Shown here piece after piece: positions 17,457-25,142 of a stretch of 35,101 nt of DNA. The DNA is taken from NCBI GenBank assembly GCA_009885525.1, contig VFKN01000168.1, positions 1 to 35,101 of the forward strand, read 5' to 3'. Every line of letters starts with the position of its first letter. The stretch's first letter is position 1. The notes beneath the pieces are model-generated. The model had not been told where the DNA came from. It saw only the letters and a list, made by a program, of their open reading frames with translations, and made no database searches. The DNA is from Anaerolineaceae bacterium. Its GTDB lineage: Bacteria > Chloroflexota > Anaerolineae > Anaerolineales > Villigracilaceae. The position numbers and the translations under genes are program-made.

Positions 17457-18913
17457 TTGTTTTGCGTTTTGCCTGCCAATCCTGCTTCCTGTACAATTCT
17501 CGGCACGATCTCTTCCCAACCAACAGCCATCAAATGAATCCCATGCACGCCCTGCTTGATCTTAATTTTTTCGATCAACTCCAGCGTGATTTGCACACCC
17601 TCTTCCTGTGCATTGCCTTTGCTTTCGGCATTTTCCATGCGTTTGAGAATTTTCTCAGGCACGAACACACCGGGGATATTGTTATTCATATAAGCAGCGG
17701 TCTTATAACTCTTTAGCGGCGTAATGCCGATCATGATGTAAACCTTATCCAAAATATTTCGTTTGGCGATTTCATTTAACCACTCATCAAGCGCGTCAGC
17801 ATCAAGGACTACATTGGTTTGAAAGAACTGCGCGCCGGCGTTGACTTTCTTCTGTTCGCGCAAAGCCTGAAACTTCATGTTCGATGCAAAGGGTGAAGCC
17901 GCTGCGCCAAGAAAATATTGCGGGGGAGTTTTGATTTCGCGCCCGTCCATATATTTTCCTTCATCGCGCATGCGGCGCAGTATCCACAACATTTGGACGG
18001 AATCAATATCCACAATATCCATACGTCCGCGCGGAGAAGGGGAGAGCGCCATGCTGTCGCCTGTCAGGCAGAGGATATTTTTCACGCCCAATGCGGATGC
18101 GCCCATCACTTCGGATTGCAAGCCCACGCGCGTCCGATCTCGTGCCGCGATTTGCATCACGGGTTCGGTATTTAACTCCAGCGCGAGTTTGCTGCACGCC
18201 CACGATGACATGCGTGGGATCGCGGATGGGCTGTCTGTAAAGTTGAGCGCGGTGACGTATGGCTTGAGTAACTCGATATTCTTTTTTAATTTGTCTGTAT
18301 TCACTGATACTGGCGAAGTGACTTCCGCAGCAACGACAAATTCGCCATCCTTCAAGGCGCGTTCCAAATTTGAGATGGGTTGAGAATATTTTGGGGCGTG
18401 ATATTCTGCGTCGCCTTGCCACCATTCGGGTTGACGCACGGGACGAAAAACGGCGGTATCTAAAACTTTGAGAACAGAGTCAGATCCGCGTTGAGAAATT
18501 TGCGCGGCGATATTCGCGACGCCGACTTTATTCGCTTGAGAAAAAACATCGCCCCAGGCATTCATCCCGGCTTTGCCCCAATCCAGTGGCGGGAGCACTT
18601 CGAGCAGCAGGGCTTCGCGCCCAAGTTTGAAAGAGCGCTCGTAGATCTTATACCAGATGCAGGGACGCGATTCGTCCACGTAACATTTTTCGGGAGTTGA
18701 GCCGCCGCAGGGACCGTTGCGCAATCCCTTGGGACATTCCATTGGGCAGATGAGGGCTGTTTCTTGCAGGAGGCAGTTTCCGCACATGCGGCATCCAAAG
18801 AGCGGACCTTTTACAGCGAGTTCTATTTTTGCAAGCGCGCGTTGTTTGAACGATGTGCGCTTGAAGGGCATGAATGGCGCTTGCCAGCGGCGACCGGGTG
18901 TAAAGACGGACAT
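17453..18913 (-). CDS. Methylenetetrahydrofolate reductase with fused N-terminal MetV-like Cys-rich domain
   Basis: This 486-aa protein starts at ATG 18913, eight bases after GGAGG; a TTG five codons upstream overlaps that site and is rejected. Residues 38-80 hold seven cysteines (C41, C44, C47, C56, C60, C69, C77) of the MTHFR C-terminal-type domain, with GNCLLQE and RNGPCGGS. From about 165 onward there is a MetF-type TIM barrel (VVAAEVTSPVSVNT, LNFTDSP, ILCLTGDS). In acetogens MetV and MetF are separate subunits that reduce methylene-THF in the methyl branch of the Wood-Ljungdahl pathway; here they are one polypeptide with the Cys-rich part first. The formate dehydrogenase operon in this window would feed the same pathway. 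The AT-rich palindrome at 18931-18949 lies directly before the ribosome site. Confidence 0.9.
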   Translation of the reverse strand: MSVFTPGRRWQAPFMPFKRTSFKQRALAKIELAVKGPLFGCRMCGNCLLQETALICPMECPKGLRNGPCGGSTPEKCYVDESRPCIWYKIYERSFKLGREALLLEVLPPLDWGKAGMNAWGDVFSQANKVGVANIAAQISQRGSDSVLKVLDTAVFRPVRQPEWWQGDAEYHAPKYSQPISNLERALKDGEFVVAAEVTSPVSVNTDKLKKNIELLKPYVTALNFTDSPSAIPRMSSWACSKLALELNTEPVMQIAARDRTRVGLQSEVMGASALGVKNILCLTGDSMALSPSPRGRMDIVDIDSVQMLWILRRMRDEGKYMDGREIKTPPQYFLGAAASPFASNMKFQALREQKKVNAGAQFFQTNVVLDADALDEWLNEIAKRNILDKVYIMIGITPLKSYKTAAYMNNNIPGVFVPEKILKRMENAESKGNAQEEGVQITLELIEKIKIKQGVHGIHLMAVGWEEIVPRIVQEAGLAGKTQNN

Positions 18914-18930
18914 AAGGACTGCCTCCAAAA

Positions 18931-18951
18931 ATTATATATTATATATAATTT
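18931..18951. promoter_or_regulatory. AT-rich palindromic operator candidate, copy 1
   Basis: Bases 18931-18949 form a perfect 19-bp palindrome with a central unpaired base. The 21-nt block 18931-18951 is an exact inverted copy of 35022-35042. It covers overlapping TATAAT boxes immediately before the MTHFR ribosome site, so a bound repressor would block transcription. Whether it is an operator or simply a pair of AT-rich -10 regions is unproven. Confidence 0.5.
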
Positions 18952-19016
18952 TACACCTGACTTGAATTTTTGGTAATACTTGACCCAGATTGTCAAATCC
19001 AGCAGTTAATAAGTAG

Positions 19017-19022
19017 TAGAAT
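19017..19022 (+). promoter_or_regulatory. -10 box of the class IV aminotransferase gene
   Basis: TAGAAT ends six bases before ATG 19029 and no Shine-Dalgarno sequence is present, again the leaderless arrangement. TTGTCA at 18990-18995 is 21 nt away, too far for an ideal -35 box. Confidence 0.4.
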
Positions 19023-19028
19023 TAAATT

Positions 19029-19853
19029 ATGAAAGTAAAAGCATTTGAGATCAGCGCGACAAGAACTATCCCTTTGCAAACAAGTGTAACTACGCTGGAT
19101 GAAATGACGCGCACACTGCCGCAAGGGTTTTATACAACGTTCAGCACTTCAGCGCAGGGGACACGCGTATTGGGGCTGCGCGATCATTTGCAAAGGTTGT
19201 ATGTGCCGGCAGGGGAGGTGAAGTTAAATCCCGCAGTAGATGAATATGTTTTGCGCGAGCGGATTGCCTTGCTTGCAAAAGAAAACCTGCCTAATGAGTC
19301 GCGTGTGCGGTTGATCCTGGCGAAAGAATCGGGGAAGATTTATATCGGCGTTCTGCCTTTCATGTCTTTGTCTAAGAATGTGTATGCAAATGGCGCGCAT
19401 GTGATTACTTCGTCGGTTGCAAGGCATGACCCGCGTATTAAGGATACGGGATTTATCTCTGAAAGTGTGGCGCAGAGAAAATTATTGAACAAGGATGTTT
19501 TTGAAGTTCTATTGACTAAAAATAAAAATATTTTTGAGGGGATGACTTCTAATTTCTATGCAGTCAAAGGGAAGACACTCATCACCGCTCAGCGCGGAAT
19601 TTTACTCGGCGTAACGCGTAAAGCGATGCTTCGAATTGCAAGAGGGCAGGGGATGGGAATCGAATATCGTGCACCAGGCATGAATGAAGAATTCGACGAG
19701 GCATTTCTTACATCAAGTTCAAGAGGCGTGGTGCCAATTGTTTCAATTAATGATAAAGCAGTAGGGCAGGGGCAGGTGGGGGAATGGTCGAAAATTTTGA
19801 TGAAGGGGTATTGGGACTATGTGGAGAAATTCAGTAGTTCATTGCTTGAATAG
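19029..19853 (+). CDS. Class IV PLP-dependent aminotransferase or aminodeoxychorismate lyase-like enzyme
   Basis: This 274-aa protein has the fold-type IV layout: an N-terminal segment with GFYTTF, an Arg-rich stretch RVLGLRDHLQRL, and the probable PLP lysine K138 in PRIKDTGFISESVAQRK. The phosphate/glutamate signature VLLTKNKNIFEGMTSNFYAV and a C-terminal SSSRGVVPIVSI complete it. Members are branched-chain aminotransferases, D-amino acid aminotransferases and aminodeoxychorismate lyases; the sequence does not decide between them. As a folate-biosynthesis lyase it would fit next to a folate enzyme, but that is inference. It is transcribed divergently from the MTHFR gene across a 115-bp AT-rich region. 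Confidence 0.85.
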   Translation: MKVKAFEISATRTIPLQTSVTTLDEMTRTLPQGFYTTFSTSAQGTRVLGLRDHLQRLYVPAGEVKLNPAVDEYVLRERIALLAKENLPNESRVRLILAKESGKIYIGVLPFMSLSKNVYANGAHVITSSVARHDPRIKDTGFISESVAQRKLLNKDVFEVLLTKNKNIFEGMTSNFYAVKGKTLITAQRGILLGVTRKAMLRIARGQGMGIEYRAPGMNEEFDEAFLTSSSRGVVPIVSINDKAVGQGQVGEWSKILMKGYWDYVEKFSSSLLE

Positions 19854-19880
19854 TTGGGTAATTTGTTTTGCATTACATCC

Positions 19881-20792
19881 TCACTTTTTCTTGTTGAAAA
19901 TTTCATCATAAGCAATATCGGCTTCTCCGCTAAAATGTGCGTAACGGCTTGTAGTATCAATACTGTTGTGCCGCGCAAGTTCTTGAGATAATTTCAAATT
20001 TCCCTTGGCTAGATAAGTCATGGTTACAAAATAGTGACGGAAATCATGGACGCGAACAAGCTCGCGGTCTACGCCAGCCTCTTCAATTCTGCCTTTAATT
20101 CCCTGTTTTGGATCGCCCTTGATTGCTGTCCACATTCCACTTGCGCTGATCGGCTTTATTTTCTTGCTTGCCCTTATGTCATGACGGGCAAACACAGGCT
20201 GGGACTTAAGTGGTATGCGTGTAGCAGGCTCGATGGACGCGCATGCGATATGGTATTCACGCATTGCTTGTATGGAGCGATTTGAGAAACGAATTACCGC
20301 CTGTTTATTTCCTTTGCCAATAATAATAGCGCGAGATTCCTGCCAGTCGATATCTCCGCGTTTTAGGGCGCATGCCTCGGAAATACGCAAGCCAGTATCG
20401 GCGAGCGTTAGAACAAAGGCGCGATCTCGCAAGGCTAGTAAATCGCCACTGAGCCGGCTGCAATATTCTATAACTTGCTTAACAGCATCACGGTTAAAGT
20501 TAACCACGCGCTTTCCTTGCTTGCGTGTGTAATGTTTGGTAATCCCTTTCATCTCGGTTAAATCGCCAGCCTTGCAAAATGTGTAAAGCCCGAGGACTGC
20601 GGAGCGCCATATCTGTTTTGTGGATGGCGAAAAATCTTTAATAGCTGCCAGAAACACTTCATAAGTTTCTGTAGTTAGCGGGGCGTCTTCGCCAACGATT
20701 AATACAAAGCGTTGAAGTCCATAACGATATGTGTTTACTGTATTTTGGGAACGATCGAGAGTGGCTAGGAAGTGGTTTATTTGGGTTTGCAT
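19881..20792 (-). CDS. Tyrosine recombinase/integrase (XerC/D-like)
   Basis: This 303-aa protein cuts and rejoins DNA through a 3'-phosphotyrosine. The N-terminal SAM-like core-binding domain covers 1-90. The catalytic domain has all expected residues: R136 in TGLRISEACAL, K160 in GKGNKQ, H249 and R252 in HDFRHYF, H275 in LARHNSIDT and Y284 in SRYAHF. The start is ATG 20792 with AAGGA ten bases ahead. The frame continues upstream for 34 codons, but a consensus promoter lies inside that extension, so the longer form is rejected. The gene is alone, with no excisionase, transposition partner or cargo gene next to it, and is bracketed by short direct repeats. It may be a chromosomal Xer-like protein or the remnant of an integrated element. 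Confidence 0.93.
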   Translation of the reverse strand: MQTQINHFLATLDRSQNTVNTYRYGLQRFVLIVGEDAPLTTETYEVFLAAIKDFSPSTKQIWRSAVLGLYTFCKAGDLTEMKGITKHYTRKQGKRVVNFNRDAVKQVIEYCSRLSGDLLALRDRAFVLTLADTGLRISEACALKRGDIDWQESRAIIIGKGNKQAVIRFSNRSIQAMREYHIACASIEPATRIPLKSQPVFARHDIRASKKIKPISASGMWTAIKGDPKQGIKGRIEEAGVDRELVRVHDFRHYFVTMTYLAKGNLKLSQELARHNSIDTTSRYAHFSGEADIAYDEIFNKKK

Positions 20793-20832
20793 GAAGATTC
20801 TGTCCTTAACTTTATCATGGCGTATAATACTA

Positions 20833-20861
20833 ATTATATTTAATGATAGAAGAAGAGTCAA
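20833..20861 (-). promoter_or_regulatory. Promoter of the tyrosine recombinase
   Basis: On the minus strand TTGACT (20856-20861) and a perfect TATAAT (20833-20838) are spaced exactly 17 nt apart. Transcription should begin near 20826 and give a leader of about 34 nt before ATG 20792. Confidence 0.7.
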
Positions 20862-20905
20862 GGATTGATTTTTATCACCTTCTCCCCCGCTCACCTTTTC
20901 TTGTT

Positions 20906-21087
20906 AGCTAAAAGCACAGGCCAAAACTAAATATCAAACACCCGAAAGAAGGAAGACGGGAATTCTTTCATCCTTTGCCTCCCTCCCCTGCCCTGCAAAA
21001 AGAATGGATTTAAAATGAAAACGCTATTGAGACTGCGTTACAATAAGGTGGATATTTAACCGTAATTTATCCACTGGAGATTCAGTT
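20906..21087. other. Intergenic region between integrase and PilZ genes
   Basis: This stretch holds no convincing gene. A weak plus-strand promoter for the PilZ gene may lie at TGAAAA (21016-21021) and TACAAT (21039-21044), spaced 17 nt. A short minus-strand frame ending at the right-hand direct repeat could be a leftover coding fragment, but it is too short to identify. Confidence 0.35.
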
Positions 21088-21435
21088 ATGGAAAATCGAA
21101 GGATCGAGCGCAGAACGTTTACCTATTATATGCAGGTACTGGACGCCTCCACTTCAAAGTTGCTCGGCCATATGTCGGATATCAGTGACGAAGGGTTTAA
21201 AATGGACAGCCAGTACGCGATTCCGCTTGGAAAAGATTTTCGGATGTATATTAATCTTTCCAAAGAGGTCGCGGATAAAACCATGCTGATATTTTCTGCC
21301 CGCAGCAGATGGTGCAAACCGGATCCATTCAATCCCAACTCTTACATTGTTGGCTTCCAGATCGTCAATATGCCACAAGCCGACCATGCCATCTTTCATC
21401 GTATGTTCGAAAAATATGGGGCGAAAAGTAAATAA
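21088..21435 (+). CDS. PilZ domain protein
   Basis: This 115-aa single-domain protein contains the two PilZ c-di-GMP-contact elements: the Arg-rich N-terminal motif with R4, R5, R8 and R9 (ENRRIERRTF), and the D31-x-S-x-x-G36 motif in SDISDEGF. The rest is a beta-barrel-like pattern ending in a short helix. PilZ proteins bind the second messenger c-di-GMP and alter motility, adhesion or polysaccharide production through partners. TGGAGA precedes the ATG. No diguanylate cyclase or partner gene is in the window. Confidence 0.88.
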   Translation: MENRRIERRTFTYYMQVLDASTSKLLGHMSDISDEGFKMDSQYAIPLGKDFRMYINLSKEVADKTMLIFSARSRWCKPDPFNPNSYIVGFQIVNMPQADHAIFHRMFEKYGAKSK

Positions 21436-21460
21436 TCCGTAAGGTCAAAGAGGAAAGAAG

Positions 21461-21542
21461 CGTTAACAGGTGGTCGAGTAGCCGCGCTCTTGTTCTTTGC
21501 GGCGTATCGAGACCATACATTCAAACGTTCAAACCTGTAACG
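21461..21542. repeat. Composite inverted repeat before hicB
   Basis: An outer pair (CGTTAACAGGT at 21461-21471 and ACCTGTAACG at 21533-21542) encloses an inner pair (21471-21485 and 21499-21515). The inner arms read GGTCGAGTAGCCGC against GCGGCGTATCGAGACC. The right part also shows short heptad-like ATTCAAA/CGTTCAA units. The inner arms resemble a GGTCTCGATACG-type repeat common in actinobacterial and other genomes, recalled from memory. Confidence 0.65.
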
Positions 21543-21563
21543 CTTGGTCCTTCGCTAGTCTGC

Positions 21564-21569
21564 TATAAT
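21564..21569 (+). promoter_or_regulatory. Extended -10 box of the hicBA operon
   Basis: TGCTATAAT (21561-21569) is an extended -10 element 22 nt before the hicB start. No good -35 hexamer is seen, which is usual for extended -10 promoters. GGAG at 21583-21586 is the ribosome site. Confidence 0.5.
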
Positions 21570-21591
21570 TTCCGGTAAGAATGGAGAACCT

Positions 21592-21852
21592 ATGAGTACA
21601 AAATCTTTTCAATTTACCGCCGTGATCGAACGCGAGGATGATTGGTTCGTTGCGACCTGCCCCGAAGTGGATGTGGTGAGTCAGGGAAAAACCATCGAAG
21701 AAGCCCGCGCAAATTTGCTGGAAGCAGTGGAATTGTTTTTTGAAGCCGCTTCCGCATCCGAGATCAAGCGGCGACTTAAGAAAGAAACCTATGTCATGCC
21801 GCTTATGCCTGTTGTACCAAACTTGAAAATGAAAACTTCAGCAAGGGCGTAG
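21592..21852 (+). CDS. hicB: HicB-family antitoxin
   Basis: This 86-aa protein begins with the HicB beta-sheet core FTAVIEREDDWFVATCPEVDVVSQG. The conserved helix KTIEEARANLLEAVELFFE follows, and the tail is basic. HicB antitoxins bind and neutralise the HicA mRNA-cleaving toxin and usually repress their own operon. GGAG lies five bases before the ATG. The reading frame stops one base before the hicA ATG, so the two are translationally linked. The antitoxin-first order is less common than hicA-hicB but occurs. The partner toxin is broken by a frameshift, so this antitoxin may now be unopposed. Confidence 0.85.
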   Translation: MSTKSFQFTAVIEREDDWFVATCPEVDVVSQGKTIEEARANLLEAVELFFEAASASEIKRRLKKETYVMPLMPVVPNLKMKTSARA

Positions 21853-21853
21853 T

Positions 21854-22077
21854 ATGCCGAAGTTACGTGTTCTTTCAGGCAAGGAAACATGCAAGATTCT
21901 TGTTCAGCATGAATTCGAAAAGGTGCGGCAAAAGGCAGCCACATCATCATGCAAAAACAGGTTGGACACTCAACGATCACCATCCCTGTGCCTGACCACA
22001 GCGAATTGAAAACAGGAACTTTACTGGGGATCATTAGGCAATCTGAATTACCCCGCTCTTTATTTGAGACCAAGTAA
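21854..22077 (+). pseudogene. hicA: HicA-family toxin, frameshifted
   Basis: From ATG 21854 the frame reads MPKLRVLSGKETCKILVQHE and continues to KVRQK. The HicA signature then continues in the +1-shifted frame as GSHIIMQKQVGHSTITIPVP and ends LPRSLFETK with TAA at 22075-22077. Restoring one A in the AAAA run at 21930-21933 gives an intact protein of about 74 residues, the normal HicA length, with the catalytic histidine in GSHIIM. HicA is a dsRBD-fold ribonuclease that cuts mRNA. As written, translation would stop early and give an inactive peptide. It could be a true null allele, a slippage site that makes low toxin, or an assembly or sequencing error in a homopolymer. Confidence 0.8.
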
Positions 22078-22172
22078 AAAAACTTCTCTATTCATTTATT
22101 CGTGATTTTTATTCGAGGATGGTTTTTCATTCATCCTTAAAGGGATATTTACGGAACGCGCCTGCCTAATGC

Positions 22173-25142
22173 TTACTGAATGCGATACTGAGTTAATTCT
22201 TCCATACATTTACGAAATTCCTGATTGTCAGCCAACTGTTGTTGAATGACCGGCATCTCAATGCCAAAAACCACGCCATCTCCTGCAACCGTGGCGCTGG
22301 CGCCGCCCCCGCGCAAAGCGGTCAACTCACCCAGGATACCGCCGGCGGTCGAAACAACAGGGACGCCTTTGTCATCACAAATGGGCTGGCCGCCGCGCGA
22401 GACTCCAAACTGACCGCTCAAGACCAGGAAGACGCGGTTGTTCTCCAAACCTTCCACGATAACCGGTTGGCTGGCGTTGACATCCTGCAATTGCACCAGC
22501 TCAGGATGATTGCGCGCCAGATCGAGAATCAGCCTTGCCAGCCGCCTTTCAGTTGTCATGCCGTTCAACGCCGGCGCTTCTTGCCTTGCCTGTTCCCATG
22601 CCTGCACTCTTTCGAGCAGGGTCGGTATAGGCGAGTCGTCTTCCTCCAAACGCTTTCGCTCCCGCTTAAGGTCGCCGCTAAAAACCTTACCCATCAACTG
22701 GATGGTTCCAGCGATGTCGCCTTCCACCAATGCCGCTTCATAGTCCGTTTGTGAAAAGGGAAGAAATTCCAGGTAGACGGGATGCTCCTGAAGCGATCCG
22801 TCAGGATGTTTCAGGAGTCGATTGCCTGCGCGGAATAAACCATGATTGTCGCGGATGTCCTCCATGTTGATTATGCCAGAGCCAAAGGAGTAAGGGCTCT
22901 TATAGAGTTGTTTGTTATAGAATCCGTCGCAAAGGGTCATGGTTTGTTGATGGGAATCGTAAAGGAAAGTCAGGGCATGCTCCTCAACAAGATTCAGCAA
23001 CTGCAGGGACTGGAGATTTTCATACCCCGCTTCGGCTCGCGGAATCAGGGGAACGCCGCCGCCGGGAACAGGCGTATGTTCGATGGGGCGCCATTTCCCC
23101 GTGATCGGATCTTTAGGTTCGACCCAAAGGCTGGAGCCGTCGGTAAAGGTTGCCTTAATCTTAGCATTTTCCAATTCATATGGAGTCAAAGGTATATTTC
23201 GACGCAGCTCGTCAACGCCATAAGGTCTGAATACCGCCGTCGCGTCATCTTTGGCAACCCGTTCACAGTGGTATTTTTCTTTCATGCCAATAGATTCAAC
23301 ATAGACGATAACCTGCCCGCCGCGCAATTGATAACGCATCAACTGGGGAATGTCTTCATTGATGATGGCTTGAAAGCCCGTGCTGTAGTTGAGTTCAAGG
23401 CATAGCATGGCACTGGCAATACGCTTTTTTACCTGTATCTGCTGCCAGCAGGCAAATAAGGCGCCATTCAGATACATCGTCTCGCGGCAGTCGCCGTTCT
23501 GCATCAGGAGTGCGGCAGTCAGATCCGTACCGGTGCGCGCATTTCTGCGCATGTCATGATCTATACCCGAGAGGGCAATCAAGCCGTCGGAGCGAATATC
23601 GAACGAGGCATGGGTCGGTGACTGAAGGTCCTGAAGATCGCCGACCTTTAGTCCCGCGCCGATCACCTGCTGTATGCGCGCGATGACAGCCAGGGGAAAC
23701 TCCCTGTCCTCCGGCGCTAACATCTGAAGAATTCTGGTTTCCACCAGATCGATCAAATCCTCTTGAACCTGACGGTCGATCAGCAGGTCTGGAACGCGCG
23801 AACCGACGCGGCCAAGACCACCGCTGATATTAAGCGGGACGAGACTGGCCGTCAACGTCCGAAAATTCATTGTTTTATCGAGAAAGACCTGCAAGGATTT
23901 CGCTGGACGGGTTTCGATAGCCATGTGATAGAACCTTCTGGTCTTTCTATTTTCCGCCCTCCCCTGCACTTGAAAGCGGGAGACTGCTTCGTTGCACGCA
24001 GCAATGGCGCATTCTGCTCCGCTGACACGCAGCGCCATAAGTGTTGTATCGCGCTCGCTGGCATGTTCAATCATGACTGCATAACTATCTCTGACGCGCT
24101 TTAATTCTGCCAGAGTAGTGGCAATCTTGAAATCGGCATCGGCAGCGGAAAAAAGGCGGGACATGAAGGCTCGGATTTCAGGGCGGGTGGCTCCGCGCAT
24201 GACTGCCAGCAATACGGTTCCTGCCGGCGTCCAATAGTCCAGGGATTCCATGCCGCCTTGCAGTTCAAGGGCAATCCAAACAAGTTGAGATTGATGGTCC
24301 AGGGCTTCTTCCGCGGTTTTTATATCATTGTCAATGAACTGCAGGCGCAAGCCTTCCTCCTCATCGAGGGTGCGGTTCGCCTCCTTTTGTTTCAGACGCC
24401 CGCGTTCGATCATCAAATCGGTCAAGCCGTCAATGGTGCGCAGCATCCAACCCAGACCGGGAAATGATGATTCACTATCGCGAAAGCCGCGATGGAATAT
24501 GCGGGTTGCCATTTGGAGGTTCTTCTGGCGCATCTCCCAGACCTGGGCGACGGTCATGCCGATGGGCGAGACAACTTCGGGGAAATAGTTGGAAAACTGG
24601 TTGAGCAGCAGAGGGTCTACAGTTTGAATGGGCGCTGACATCCTGCTTTTGTCGCTGGGCGTATCCGCCAGCGACTGGCACAATCTTTCAGCAAAAAAGG
24701 CTCTGGCAGAGTAGGACTCGCCCAACGCAGACCAGATAAGAGCGCTGCTCTCGCCAGCAGCGATCATTTTGGATGCCTCTTGAATGGCGTCCATTGGCAG
24801 CCCTGCCTTATTCAAAGCAAGAATATAAAATTCACGGACTCGCGGGGCGTTGAGGAAACCTTTGTCCCGGCATTCCCGGTAAAGACGAATCTCGTTCGCC
24901 GGCGAGCTGAGTAGGCGAAAGTGGTTGGTGATTTCGATGAGTTCCTTGGTGGACCAGCCAGCTAATCCGCGTTGCCCGGAAAACGTCAGATTTTCCAGTT
25001 TACCAACTGTATCCGTATGAGTGAGCAGGATGCTGAACGCCAGATCGCGCAGCATCGCTTCTTTACCACTTTCATAAACCCCATCAAGGTCAATCCTATT
25101 CAGAGCGTCAAAGGTAATGGGCTGAGTCTGTTCGGGTTTCAT
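22173..25142 (-). CDS. Giant multidomain protein with C-terminal cyclic-nucleotide-binding-like domain
   Basis: This 989-aa protein has no signal peptide or membrane helix. The N-terminal part (about 20-160) is helical and TPR-like, vaguely recalling the MAP3K TRAFs-binding/DUF4071 type, with low certainty. A long helical middle follows. Around 505-690 there is a compact domain with an isolated Cys in QNGDCRETMYLNGALF (C552). This suggests a transglutaminase-like or other Cys-centred fold, though the full triad cannot be assigned. Residues about 870-985 form a cNMP-binding fold (VFLVLSGQFGV and AGGILGELTALRGGGASATV). The phosphate-cassette arginine of normal cNMP domains is missing: GASATV replaces PRSATV, so it may bind something else or nothing. 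The start overlaps the stop of a 24-codon ORF (ATGA). It is divergent from the TIR-WD40 gene. Confidence 0.85.
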   Translation of the reverse strand: MKPEQTQPITFDALNRIDLDGVYESGKEAMLRDLAFSILLTHTDTVGKLENLTFSGQRGLAGWSTKELIEITNHFRLLSSPANEIRLYRECRDKGFLNAPRVREFYILALNKAGLPMDAIQEASKMIAAGESSALIWSALGESYSARAFFAERLCQSLADTPSDKSRMSAPIQTVDPLLLNQFSNYFPEVVSPIGMTVAQVWEMRQKNLQMATRIFHRGFRDSESSFPGLGWMLRTIDGLTDLMIERGRLKQKEANRTLDEEEGLRLQFIDNDIKTAEEALDHQSQLVWIALELQGGMESLDYWTPAGTVLLAVMRGATRPEIRAFMSRLFSAADADFKIATTLAELKRVRDSYAVMIEHASERDTTLMALRVSGAECAIAACNEAVSRFQVQGRAENRKTRRFYHMAIETRPAKSLQVFLDKTMNFRTLTASLVPLNISGGLGRVGSRVPDLLIDRQVQEDLIDLVETRILQMLAPEDREFPLAVIARIQQVIGAGLKVGDLQDLQSPTHASFDIRSDGLIALSGIDHDMRRNARTGTDLTAALLMQNGDCRETMYLNGALFACWQQIQVKKRIASAMLCLELNYSTGFQAIINEDIPQLMRYQLRGGQVIVYVESIGMKEKYHCERVAKDDATAVFRPYGVDELRRNIPLTPYELENAKIKATFTDGSSLWVEPKDPITGKWRPIEHTPVPGGGVPLIPRAEAGYENLQSLQLLNLVEEHALTFLYDSHQQTMTLCDGFYNKQLYKSPYSFGSGIINMEDIRDNHGLFRAGNRLLKHPDGSLQEHPVYLEFLPFSQTDYEAALVEGDIAGTIQLMGKVFSGDLKRERKRLEEDDSPIPTLLERVQAWEQARQEAPALNGMTTERRLARLILDLARNHPELVQLQDVNASQPVIVEGLENNRVFLVLSGQFGVSRGGQPICDDKGVPVVSTAGGILGELTALRGGGASATVAGDGVVFGIEMPVIQQQLADNQEFRKCMEELTQYRIQ

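Larger units (their letters stand above)
19880..20905. repeat. Imperfect 16-bp direct repeats bracketing the integrase gene
   Basis: CTCACTTTTTCTTGTT at 19880-19895 and CTCACCTTTTCTTGTT at 20890-20905 match at 15 of 16 positions in the same orientation. The left copy encodes the last residues and stop of the integrase (NKKK-stop on the minus strand). The right copy could likewise be a remnant 3' end of a related gene, or the pair could be attachment sites of a minimal element. Confidence 0.35.

Noticed and set aside
17877..18383. 168-codon open frame antisense to the MTHFR gene
   Set aside because: Shadow frame; the minus-strand gene has clear family motifs.
20793..20894. 34-codon N-terminal extension of the integrase
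   Set aside because: A consensus promoter (20833-20861) lies within it and ATG 20792 has a ribosome site and gives the normal family length.
22117..22139. Short hairpin (AGGATG/CATCCT) downstream of hicA as a terminator
   Set aside because: Only six base pairs with a long loop and no U-tract.
22842..23405. 187-codon open frame antisense to the 989-aa gene
   Set aside because: No ribosome site or known domain; explained as a shadow of the coding strand.
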